From positions 310,001 to 374,000 of the forward strand of contig NZ_FNEX01000004.1 in assembly GCF_900100435.1 (NCBI RefSeq): a DNA stretch of 64,000 nucleotides, in the 5' to 3' direction. Position 1 is the first letter of the stretch; every line of letters starts with the position of its first letter. This document shows, piece by piece, positions 9,371-16,972 of this stretch. The translations under genes and the position numbers were made by a program. The stretch is from Pedobacter sp. ok626. Lineage in GTDB: Bacteria > Bacteroidota > Bacteroidia > Sphingobacteriales > Sphingobacteriaceae. The notes below the pieces were generated by a model. That model was given only the letters and a program-made list of their open reading frames with translations. It was not told the origin of the DNA and searched no databases.

Positions 9371-9706
9371 TTAAAGGAAGTCTTCGCGGTGTGGAGAAAA
9401 CACATCAATAAGGATTCCGGGCTCAATGCATACACAGCCATGCCATACATGAGGTGGAGCGTAGAAACCATCACCTTTTTTGAGGAGCTTTTTCTCCTCG
9501 CCAATGGTCATTTCAAATACGCCACTGTCTACATAAGTAACCTGTGAATGGTGATGTTCGTGTAATACGCCCACGGCTTCTGCTTCAAATTTTGCTTTTA
9601 CCAGCATAATTTTGTCGTCATAACCATATATCTGTCTCTTGATCCCATTTCCTAAATCTTGCCAGGGAGTTTCTGCATCTATTTGAAATAAATTGTTCTG
9701 TAACAT
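9371..9706 (-). CDS. kdgF: KdgF-like cupin, unsaturated uronate ring-opening protein
   Basis: 111 residues, a single small cupin. Metal ligand candidates H49, H51, Q55 (HEHHHSQ) and H89 (PPHVWH), plus D101, F103 and R107 in DVFSPHR, which match in spacing the D102, F104 and R108 I recall as important in Yersinia KdgF. KdgF converts 4,5-unsaturated monouronates from pectate or alginate lyase action to the linear keto form, a step formerly thought spontaneous. No signal peptide, so cytoplasmic. It is 6 bases after the PL17 gene and 25 bases before the esterase, fitting consecutive steps: lyase, ring opening, reduction by the SDR. Confidence 0.9.
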   Translation of the reverse strand: MLQNNLFQIDAETPWQDLGNGIKRQIYGYDDKIMLVKAKFEAEAVGVLHEHHHSQVTYVDSGVFEMTIGEEKKLLKKGDGFYAPPHVWHGCVCIEPGILIDVFSPHREDFL

Positions 9707-9712
9707 GACGTA

Positions 9713-11854
9713 TTAATTAAGTTTTATAAAATTTTCTTTGTTATTGTAATTGATCTGATAGGTGTAAACTTTGTTTTTTACCTTAAATGAGACGGTAACC
9801 TGATCTTTGTTGCTGCCTAGGATTTTTAAATCACTAACCTTGCTGCTTGCTCCGGTGGTTGTTTCGCTAACCGGATTGCTGTTACCATGAGTTTCTATTA
9901 CGTTAAAAAACGTTTGGTTACTAGATTTTGGAGACGAAAGCATAAAAGCTTTACCCTCTACCAGATTCATTTCAGGATCATTCGCACCTAGCGACAGCAT
10001 TTTTAAGTTAACAGTGTTGTCGGTAGCAAAATGGACAGTATAAAAACGTTTGTTGTTTAATATGCTCAGGTATCCGGTTTTATCTATAACTGGTTGATCA
10101 GCATTTAACCAGATGTGTTGGTAGCCATATTTCTCACCTAGGGGCTTTAACTGATCTGTAAAAGCATTTATCTTCACAGAAGCATCCACAACATAACCTT
10201 TATACCAAAAAGGGAGGTCGTATTGGTGTGGTTTATCAGATAAGGTCTGGAAAACATCAATCACCAGTGGTTTACTTAATTCTGCAACTTTAAGCAAGGC
10301 AGATGTTCTGATCATTTGTACACCGGGATAAGCATCGCGTTCGGCAGCACTGATTACCTGTAGGTTTTTATCGTTTTTGAAGTACAATACCTCAGGGTAG
10401 GTTTTTTGAGCAACATCAGGGTTGCCTTTGTAATTGGAAGTCTGATCAACAACAAGTGTATTGTGCGCAACGGTTTGTTTTGCCCATGACTTGTTTTCTG
10501 GCAAGTAATCTCCGCCTTTTTTCGATTCTATATTTATAAATCTAGCAGATCCGTAATCAGGAAATACTTCGACACCATTATCATAATATAATAAGTTTAA
10601 CCGATCGAAATGCCCATGTCCCATACCTTGAGAGGCGGCTTTTATCAGTAAGGTTTGCTGATCGTCATTATTGCCATATCTTAAGATCCCTAGTCCACCT
10701 TCTTTACCTGAAGCACCATCTTTTATCAGTTGCGATTGGTAAGCAAAAGGCTTGGCTTTGCCAGCAAATAGATCGGCAGCGACCTTAAGTCCAGCATCAG
10801 AAATGATGACTTCATTCTGTCTCCCGGCAACGTCCAAAAGATCGGCCATTGGTTTGATATCCGCATAAGCAATATCCACCCCATAAACCAGTTCGGCGGT
10901 TTCGTATGTTTTACCTTTTATGGCATCGTTGATAGGGAAAAATGTACCATCAGTATAAGTGAGCTGTAAAGAGGTGTTTATAGCATTGGCTAATAATTGA
11001 TTGCGGTATTGGAAGATTTTTAACTCTGGCTGGTAATTATTGATTGCCTTTGCAAAAATGATAAATGGGAGCAAGGCATATCTTTGGTAATAAGGCCCTT
11101 CAGTATAATATCCGTCAGGAGAAAACAATTGATCTATTTGGGCAAGGTAGCCTGTTTTGCCATCCTTTGCTGATCCTTTGATTGCCATTTCTACATACTC
11201 TGGTTTGTTAAGTACATAACCAGTCATGCCTACGGCTGCAATATCCCAGGTACCATGGTTATGGATTTTGTCAAAAGTTTCTTTGCAATCAATCGTAAAG
11301 AATTTAAGCATAGGCTCAAATAGACCAGCATTTATTGTTGCTCTGTTTTTTTGGGATATGGCATCGTAAACCATATCATACCCTTGTATAGTATAAACCT
11401 GCCATACAAAATCATTTAGGCTCTGCCAGAATATTTTTCCGGCCTGATGATTCTCTTTTCTTTTCGGATGTAATGGCCATTTGCTATAATCAGCAGCGTA
11501 TTTTAATAACATACTTTCAACGTAAGTAGCATATTTTTTATCACCCGAAATTTGATAAGCAATACCGCAGTTCAGCATATTGGTATAGTTTTTCTTATGC
11601 TGCTCATGCGTTGCACCACCACCTGCATCCTTAGGCGTAGGTACACTAATAGGTTCTGCTATAGCTTTATCAGCATCAGCTTTTATTTTCTGATATGATT
11701 TTTTAAGCAAAGGATAAGTCGTTGTTCCCTTTCTTACTGCTTCAATATTTTTTTTGGTAAGCATAATGCTGGGGTGTTCCTGTGCTATTGCAGGCAGGGT
11801 ACACATCAGGCAAAGCATAGCCATTACCAACTTTTTTAAGTAGTTCATACGCAT
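9713..11854 (-). CDS. PL17-family oligoalginate lyase (heparinase II/III-like fold)
   Basis: 713 residues, signal peptide ending PAIAQ (about 25). An alpha/alpha-barrel N-terminal half with NHGTWD (N199, H200) and the hallmark DGYYTEGPYYQRYA (Y256), then a beta-sheet half with GHGHFDRL (H413, H415), D433 in FPDYGSARF, Y450, and H464 in VAHNT. These correspond closely to the catalytic Asn, His, Tyr and zinc-ligand residues I recall for Saccharophagus Alg17c, including sequence spacing. The enzyme cleaves alginate oligosaccharides exolytically to unsaturated monouronate in the periplasm. The length is typical. Two in-frame ATGs (11854, 11848) are equally possible starts. Directly downstream of the FadR-type regulator (25-base gap) and 6 bases before kdgF. 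Confidence 0.92.
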   Translation of the reverse strand: MRMNYLKKLVMAMLCLMCTLPAIAQEHPSIMLTKKNIEAVRKGTTTYPLLKKSYQKIKADADKAIAEPISVPTPKDAGGGATHEQHKKNYTNMLNCGIAYQISGDKKYATYVESMLLKYAADYSKWPLHPKRKENHQAGKIFWQSLNDFVWQVYTIQGYDMVYDAISQKNRATINAGLFEPMLKFFTIDCKETFDKIHNHGTWDIAAVGMTGYVLNKPEYVEMAIKGSAKDGKTGYLAQIDQLFSPDGYYTEGPYYQRYALLPFIIFAKAINNYQPELKIFQYRNQLLANAINTSLQLTYTDGTFFPINDAIKGKTYETAELVYGVDIAYADIKPMADLLDVAGRQNEVIISDAGLKVAADLFAGKAKPFAYQSQLIKDGASGKEGGLGILRYGNNDDQQTLLIKAASQGMGHGHFDRLNLLYYDNGVEVFPDYGSARFINIESKKGGDYLPENKSWAKQTVAHNTLVVDQTSNYKGNPDVAQKTYPEVLYFKNDKNLQVISAAERDAYPGVQMIRTSALLKVAELSKPLVIDVFQTLSDKPHQYDLPFWYKGYVVDASVKINAFTDQLKPLGEKYGYQHIWLNADQPVIDKTGYLSILNNKRFYTVHFATDNTVNLKMLSLGANDPEMNLVEGKAFMLSSPKSSNQTFFNVIETHGNSNPVSETTTGASSKVSDLKILGSNKDQVTVSFKVKNKVYTYQINYNNKENFIKLN

Positions 11855-11879
11855 TTTAAAGAAATGGATTTATTAGTGC

Positions 11880-12620
11880 CTAGTTTTTATCATTAATAAT
11901 GTTTTGTGCGGAAAATCCGGCTTTGCTAATTTGAAACATGTCGTTAAGGTGAGCAGCAACTGCATTTTCTGCAGCATCTATATCCTGGTTTTCTATTGCC
12001 ATTAATATATTTCTATGCTCGGCTATGGCCAGTTTACCACGATTATCCCCACAGATTTTGCTTTCTACGATGTTCTTGATCAGATCAGGGATCAGAATAA
12101 GAATCATAGACTCTATTACAGAGTTTTTAGTAGCTCTTGCAATGGCGATATGAAAAAGCATATCCTCTTCAATTGCATCCTGATTGCTGTTGATCTTGTT
12201 TTCGTAATCAATCATCGCTTCCTTAAGGTTGACCAGGTCTTGCGCTGTTCTTCTTTCTGCTGCTAATTTTACTGCATCCAGTTCTAAATAGTATCTAGCT
12301 TCTAAAAGCGCGTTAAAATCTTCCTTATTAAATTTGATGATATCAGTAATGATATTGTCTAAAACTTTGATACTTAATCCAGCAACATAAGTTCCACTCT
12401 GTGGATTGGTTCTGAGTAAACCGTAAAATTCAAGTTTTAGAATTGCTTCACGAACGTAACTACGGCCTACACCAAATTTTTCAGCCAGTATTCTTTCCGC
12501 AGGTAAGCGGTCTCCAGGTTGTAATTGTCCGGAGGTAATAAGTTGTTTAAGTTGTCCTATGATTTTATCAACAGGGGATTCTACTTCAATTGACCTGATG
12601 GTTTCTATAAATGATTTCAT
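11880..12620 (-). CDS. GntR/FadR-family transcriptional regulator
   Basis: 246 residues from ATG 12620. The frame stays open to a TTG at 12641, but that TTG lies inside a palindromic operator, so ATG 12620 is preferred. N-terminal winged helix of GntR type (LKQLITSGQLQPGDRLPAER, then VGRSYVREAI, about residues 20-80), followed by the all-helical FCD ligand-binding domain with the metal-site pattern (D/E...H..I, LFHIAIARATKNS, AIAEHRNI). FadR-type regulators in uronate loci respond to KDG or related acids and usually repress. It heads the PL17-kdgF-esterase-MFS-SDR block, and the two operators immediately upstream imply autoregulation. Confidence 0.92.
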   Translation of the reverse strand: MKSFIETIRSIEVESPVDKIIGQLKQLITSGQLQPGDRLPAERILAEKFGVGRSYVREAILKLEFYGLLRTNPQSGTYVAGLSIKVLDNIITDIIKFNKEDFNALLEARYYLELDAVKLAAERRTAQDLVNLKEAMIDYENKINSNQDAIEEDMLFHIAIARATKNSVIESMILILIPDLIKNIVESKICGDNRGKLAIAEHRNILMAIENQDIDAAENAVAAHLNDMFQISKAGFSAQNIINDKN

Positions 12621-12629
12621 ACGATATAT

Positions 12630-12656
12630 TTGGTCTACCAATTATTGGTTAACCAA
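12630..12656 (-). promoter_or_regulatory. Two adjacent palindromic FadR-type operators
   Basis: TTGGTCTACCAA (12630-12641) is palindromic except for its central CT, and TTGGTTAACCAA (12645-12656) is a perfect palindrome. Their centres are 15 bp apart, 10-36 bases before the ATG of the FadR-family gene. TGGTnnACCA is the classic half-site arrangement for FadR/GntR proteins. The position implies the regulator controls its own promoter and the operon below it. Confidence 0.8.
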
Positions 12657-12687
12657 ATATAGAGAATAAAATATGCAATCCAAATTT

Positions 12688-13671
12688 TTACATACTTTTT
12701 AACTGTTGCCAGATTTCTTCATTAACCGGTATTCCATTTTTCTCATTTTCATGGCGGGTTTGTAAAGTGCGCTCTCCGGGATAGCATACCGTTTTTGGGG
12801 ATGATGTTGGAGCGCTACTTTTAGTGAAGGCTAGTATTTCTTCGATTAGTGCAGTGTGCATATCAGGTTGATGAATACAAATGAAACACTGAGAGATCCC
12901 GGTTTCGTATTCACCCTGAGTTATTTTTGCGGTAGACTGTCCGCCGCTAAGGGCTACAGCAAGGATATCAAGCATTAGCGAAAGGCCAGAGCCTTTCCAG
13001 AAACCAATAGGTAGGGCCAGTTTTGTTTTCCGGATCGCAGCAGGGTCGGTACTTAAATTATCGTGCTCATCGTAGCCACCTGGAAAGGGAAGTGTCTCTT
13101 TTTTCAATTCATACTCCTGCATTTTTCCGTAGGAGAATTGAGACATCGCCATATCAAGGACTACATGTCCTTCGGCACGAGGGACGGCGATAACAAGGGG
13201 ATTATTGCCTAAGACCGGCTTGTTGCCTCCCCAGGCAGGCATGTTTGCTGTGGCATTGGTAAAACAAATGCCAATACAGCCAGCATCTGCAGCTTGCCAA
13301 CCGTAAGTGCCCCCGCGCATCCAATGGGTGGTGTTTTTGATGGCAACACAACCGATGCCATTTTCTTTTGCGAGTTCAATAGCGCGGTTCATGCTATGTG
13401 TAGCATTGGCCATGCCAGGCGCAAAGTTTCCATCCCAACGTTCGATAGCGCCATTTTTATCTAATAGTGTAGGTACTGCATTGGGCTTTACAACTCCTTC
13501 TTGTATGTGTCTTACAAATACGGGAAACCTGTTTAAGCCATGCGAGTATATGCCATCTCTACTGTTTGATGCAAATATTGTAGCGCAAGTGTCGGCGGTT
13601 TCATTTGGAAATGACAGTTTCAAGAGTACTCTTTTAAATTCTTCCTGTAGTTCTTCAAATGATACACGCAT
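12688..13671 (-). CDS. Ldh/YiaK-family NAD(P)H dehydrogenase, probable 3-dehydro-L-gulonate 2-dehydrogenase
   Basis: 327 residues from ATG 13671; the frame runs on to a TTG at 13692 without added homology. Family features of the malate/L-lactate dehydrogenase-like fold: SRDGIYSHGLNRFP near residue 45 (SHG), the KNTTHWMRGGTYGW stretch with the conserved His, NNPLVIAVPR, LDMAMSQFSYGK and GFWKGSGLSLMLDIL. The closest named relative I recognise is YiaK/DlgD (2,3-diketo-L-gulonate reductase, about 332 residues). It precedes the regulator and polyuronate operon on the same strand by 67 bases. It may process a saturated uronate or gulonate derivative; the exact substrate is uncertain. Confidence 0.85.
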   Translation of the reverse strand: MRVSFEELQEEFKRVLLKLSFPNETADTCATIFASNSRDGIYSHGLNRFPVFVRHIQEGVVKPNAVPTLLDKNGAIERWDGNFAPGMANATHSMNRAIELAKENGIGCVAIKNTTHWMRGGTYGWQAADAGCIGICFTNATANMPAWGGNKPVLGNNPLVIAVPRAEGHVVLDMAMSQFSYGKMQEYELKKETLPFPGGYDEHDNLSTDPAAIRKTKLALPIGFWKGSGLSLMLDILAVALSGGQSTAKITQGEYETGISQCFICIHQPDMHTALIEEILAFTKSSAPTSSPKTVCYPGERTLQTRHENEKNGIPVNEEIWQQLKSM

Positions 13672-13894
13672 AATGATGAGGTTTATGCTCAAATATAGTT
13701 AAAGTGTGAATAACTGGTAAATAAGAAAAGGCCTGCAGATGTCCTCCTAACTACGAGCTTTTTTGGTTTTAGGCTTTTCCGTAATAATATTGACCACAGA
13801 TCATCATCATGTGTAATAAGACCTGGTGAGATAAAATCCCATTTTAAGAAATTAATAGTTATTTATTTTATATTTAAGGAAATATGTTTAAATA

Positions 13895-14695
13895 ATGAAT
13901 AAGATATATTACTGTCTGGTGGGTTTTATTTGCCTGAGTAGTTGGACTGCAAATGCTCAGCTAAAATCTGCTCGTAAAAATAATACGTTATATACAGCCG
14001 GTCACGCTAGCGCTTTTATCGGGGGATTGTATGATGCATTTGCTCCCTACAACAAATTAATGAAACATGGTGATTTTGGCTTGGGTGCTCCTGATAAGCT
14101 AGATGGAGAGTTACTCCTTCTCCATGGGAAAATATATCAGACACAATCCAATGGTAAAACTTTCGAGATACCTGATACTGGTAGTACACCATTTTCGATG
14201 GTTAATTTTTTTCGTGCAGACAAGGTTCTAAAGGCTTCTCTTCCTATGGATAAAATGCAGTTTTATGCTTATTTGGATAGTGTAATGCCTAACCAAAATG
14301 GTATTTATGCCATTCGCATCAAAGGCGTATTTAATAGTATAAAAACCAGAGCCTTTCCGCCGGTTACGAGTAAGCCATACGCGCCTTTAGCACATCTATT
14401 ATCTTTGCAACAGTTTTTTAACTTTAGCAATATTAGTGGAGATTTAGTTGGATATCGTATTCCAGCATACATGGAAGGATCCAATATTATCGGGTATCAT
14501 TTTCACTTCTTATCAGATGATAAAAAAGGAGGTGGTCATATTATCGATCTCCTGACAGGAAATGTTACTATTGAAATTGATGAGTTGGATAGCTTTACAG
14601 TGGAGATTCCTCAAACCAAAGAATTCAATAGTTTTGATTTTAAAAAAGATCGGCGTGAGGAAGTTCGACAGGTTGAGAACGGGAAATCTAATTGA
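13895..14695 (+). CDS. Exported alpha-acetolactate decarboxylase
   Basis: 266 residues with a signal peptide (MNKIYYCLVGFICLSSWTAN, cleavage after NAQ). The ALDC signatures are clear: HGDFGLGAPDKLDGELLLL (E72), R141 in YAIRIKG, and the zinc ligands H202, H204 and H215 in GYHFHFLSDDKKGGGH. The enzyme converts 2-acetolactate to (R)-acetoin with CO2 release. Most ALDCs are cytoplasmic; an exported form is known from Brevibacillus. No acetolactate synthase is next to it; downstream are a membrane XRE regulator and an exported amidohydrolase. An exported role suggests detoxifying or using extracellular acetolactate; this is inference. Confidence 0.92.
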   Translation: MNKIYYCLVGFICLSSWTANAQLKSARKNNTLYTAGHASAFIGGLYDAFAPYNKLMKHGDFGLGAPDKLDGELLLLHGKIYQTQSNGKTFEIPDTGSTPFSMVNFFRADKVLKASLPMDKMQFYAYLDSVMPNQNGIYAIRIKGVFNSIKTRAFPPVTSKPYAPLAHLLSLQQFFNFSNISGDLVGYRIPAYMEGSNIIGYHFHFLSDDKKGGGHIIDLLTGNVTIEIDELDSFTVEIPQTKEFNSFDFKKDRREEVRQVENGKSN

Positions 14696-14815
14696 TTTTT
14701 TTGCATATTAAACAATTGATTGAAAATAAGAAGATTGGCAATTGCTCGAAAGGTCAGATTGAGGTTGCAGCACTGGAGCAGATGCCAACTTTTTACTGGA
14801 ACAAAGCAAAACTAT

Positions 14816-15355
14816 ATGTCACGATTACTGGCCATCAGACAACAACAAAATTTAACACAGGAAGAGCTGTATGAAAGATCGGGTATTTCTGTGCGCACTA
14901 TTCAGCGTATAGAAGCGGGTACCCAGCCCCAAGGCTATACACTAAAGGCATTGGCAAAAGCATTAAATGTCCCTGAAGGCGAATTGATCGGAAGACAGGA
15001 AACAATAACCGCCGAGCAAATGAAATGGCTGAAGCTGATCAATTTTTCGGCTTTACCATTTATCATATTTCCACCATTAAATATTGTCGTCCCGCTGCTC
15101 ATTATGTTTGTCAAAAAGCAGTTCAGCCCAATTACCAAAAAGATTGTTAATATTCAAATTGTATGGTCACTTATAGCCGGCATATTAATTTTAGTCATTA
15201 TGATATTAAATGACCTGTTTGGCATAAGAGGAAATTATATGAAGCTGGTACCTGTTGTATGGCTGCTCGTCAACGCTTTTATTATCCTTCGGAATGCTGC
15301 AGAAATAGTTAAGAACAAGACCTTATGTATTGATATAAAATTTAGCCTGATATAG
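14816..15355 (+). CDS. XRE-family HTH regulator with C-terminal membrane domain
   Basis: 179 residues from ATG 14816; upstream in-frame sequence back to 14720 adds no recognisable domain and overlaps another frame. N-terminal HTH_XRE (about 1-60: LLAIRQQQNLTQEELYERSG, TIQRIEAG, TLKALAKALNV), then three to four hydrophobic segments (about 75-165, INFSALPFIIFPPLNIVVPL and others), a Tic20/DUF4870-like membrane domain. Such proteins bind DNA while anchored to the inner membrane. It lies about 120 bases after the acetolactate decarboxylase stop, same strand, and may regulate it or the amidohydrolase downstream. Target and signal unknown. Confidence 0.8.
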   Translation: MSRLLAIRQQQNLTQEELYERSGISVRTIQRIEAGTQPQGYTLKALAKALNVPEGELIGRQETITAEQMKWLKLINFSALPFIIFPPLNIVVPLLIMFVKKQFSPITKKIVNIQIVWSLIAGILILVIMILNDLFGIRGNYMKLVPVVWLLVNAFIILRNAAEIVKNKTLCIDIKFSLI

Positions 15356-15430
15356 CCTTGTCGGGCAATTGTCGCCAAATTGGCGGCTAATGAATATGCT
15401 GTATCCTGAAAGTTTTATTTTTCTTTGGGC

Positions 15431-16813
15431 ATGAAAACCAAAACAGCCTTAGCTTCAATGCAAATGAAATTAATTACGCTTACACTGTTTTTTTTTGTCA
15501 CACTTACCTGTTTTGGACAAAAAAATGATCTGGTTATAAAAAACGCGAAAGTTTTTAACACCAAAACAGGAACCCTTAAATCTAAGCGAACAATCCTGAT
15601 CAAAGGCGGTATCATCACTCAGATAACTGGAGATCAAAAGCGCTACGCTGCTCTGTATATGATAGATGCTAAGGGAAAGTTAGTCACCCCGGGGTTTGTC
15701 GATACCCATATTCATCCTACTGATGTTTATCGCGCTTACGGTCCCTTGCCAGAGTACTTGCTAAAAGACTCAATGGAACTTTATAGGAAGCGGATCTCCG
15801 ATAGTTTTTTGCCCTATGGTGTGACAGTTGCCATGATCATGGGGCAATCTGAAAAATGGTTGCAGCCGATATTAAACTGGCAAAATGATCCCCGGCCAAA
15901 TGAGCTGGATATCTACACCGTCGGCGGAGCATTGGTTTCCGAACAAAGCCGTAAACCTTATATTAACCACGTTATAGTCAAATCATCTTCAGCTGCAAAG
16001 CAAAAGGTAATCGAATATCATAATTTGGGTATTAGGCATCTTAAGCTTTATTGGAAGCTGCGCAAGCCTGAATTTGAAGCTGCGTTTAAAACTGCCGACA
16101 GCCTGGGGATGAATGTTTACGGGCATGTCGACCAAAATGTGATGTATATAGATACCGCATTAACTATAGGCCTGCGTAATTATGAGCACATTTTAACTTT
16201 AGTCAACAGTGTTTGGCATGCGCAAACTGACGACAAGGAATTTGATTTGGATATGCAAAGTTACTATGGCTCGGGCCATGCAAACGGCCAGTTGGAGCGG
16301 TTAGAAATGTTTCGCTTTATCCACGACAACAAAAAAGCATTGTTAAATGCTTTGATCGAAAAACTTGCAAATTGCAAGGCTTCAATGTCTACATCTATTC
16401 ACTTGATGGCCGAGCCGTATGGATTAACCTATTTTACCAACCAAATGGATACCTCCTTAACCGCGTCGCAATTGGCCCGGTGCAAAGCGAACTTTAGTAT
16501 ATTCATGGGTTACGTCAAACAATTGTTTGACCAGGGTGTAAAACTCCGAATCGGCACTGACTGGCCCAATGGTGGTAAAGCGATTATCTCAGAACAACTG
16601 CTTTTATCAGCTTATGGATTTACAACCGCTGAAATTTTACAAATTTCGACTATTAACGGGGCGACAGCTCTGGGGCTGGACGATAAATATGGTTCAGTTG
16701 AAAAAGGTAAAAAAGCGGATTTGCTTATTTGGGACAAAAGCCCATTTGACAGCAATGAAAACTTTTTGGCCAGCAAGACGATCATTAAAGATGGCGTTGT
16801 TTATAAAAAATAA
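15431..16813 (+). CDS. Exported amidohydrolase-family protein (imidazolonepropionase-like)
   Basis: 460 residues from ATG 15431; ATGs at 15458 and 15464 would place the signal peptide (MKLITLTLFFFVTLTCFGQ) at the very N-terminus and are plausible alternatives, and a TTG at 15425 is also open. Amidohydrolase signatures: GKLVTPGFVDTHIHP (metal HxH), carboxy-terminal barrel Asp in LRIGTDWPNGG, and the closing STINGATALGLDDKYGSVEKGKKADLLIWD. It probably hydrolyses a cyclic amide, peptide-like or related small substrate in the periplasm; exported members near regulators are common in Bacteroidota and mostly uncharacterised. Middle histidines (YGHVDQ, NYEHIL) fit the remaining metal ligands. Confidence 0.85.
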   Translation: MKTKTALASMQMKLITLTLFFFVTLTCFGQKNDLVIKNAKVFNTKTGTLKSKRTILIKGGIITQITGDQKRYAALYMIDAKGKLVTPGFVDTHIHPTDVYRAYGPLPEYLLKDSMELYRKRISDSFLPYGVTVAMIMGQSEKWLQPILNWQNDPRPNELDIYTVGGALVSEQSRKPYINHVIVKSSSAAKQKVIEYHNLGIRHLKLYWKLRKPEFEAAFKTADSLGMNVYGHVDQNVMYIDTALTIGLRNYEHILTLVNSVWHAQTDDKEFDLDMQSYYGSGHANGQLERLEMFRFIHDNKKALLNALIEKLANCKASMSTSIHLMAEPYGLTYFTNQMDTSLTASQLARCKANFSIFMGYVKQLFDQGVKLRIGTDWPNGGKAIISEQLLLSAYGFTTAEILQISTINGATALGLDDKYGSVEKGKKADLLIWDKSPFDSNENFLASKTIIKDGVVYKK

Positions 16814-16907
16814 TGATCCCCATCTGCTTTTTTGTGCTTTCCAGGTTTTGTTGTTCTTCAGCACAGTATCGGCCGTGAATTATGCTTCCTTTTTTTTTTC
16901 ATAAAAA

Positions 16908-16939
16908 TGCCCCCAAATAGTATCTAACTTTTGGGGGCA
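16908..16939 (-). terminator. Intrinsic terminator for the choice-of-anchor I gene
   Basis: TGCCCCCAAA (16908-16917) pairs with TTTGGGGGCA (16930-16939). On the minus strand the stem is followed by TTTTTAT, and the gene at 16973-18502 ends 33 bases before it. The plus-strand side lacks a U-run. Confidence 0.8.
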
Positions 16940-16972
16940 GTACAATCTGCAGGGCTTTTCCTAAAATTGTCT

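Noticed and set aside
9713..11854. Heparinase (heparin or heparan sulfate lyase) reading of the lyase gene
   Set aside because: The fold is heparinase II/III-like, but DGYYTEGPYYQRYA, NHGTWD and the neighbouring KdgF fit PL17 oligoalginate lyase better; no sulfatase gene is near.
14692..14874. 60-codon plus-strand frame overlapping the XRE gene
   Set aside because: No domain, and it lies out of frame with the clear helix-turn-helix of the overlapping gene.
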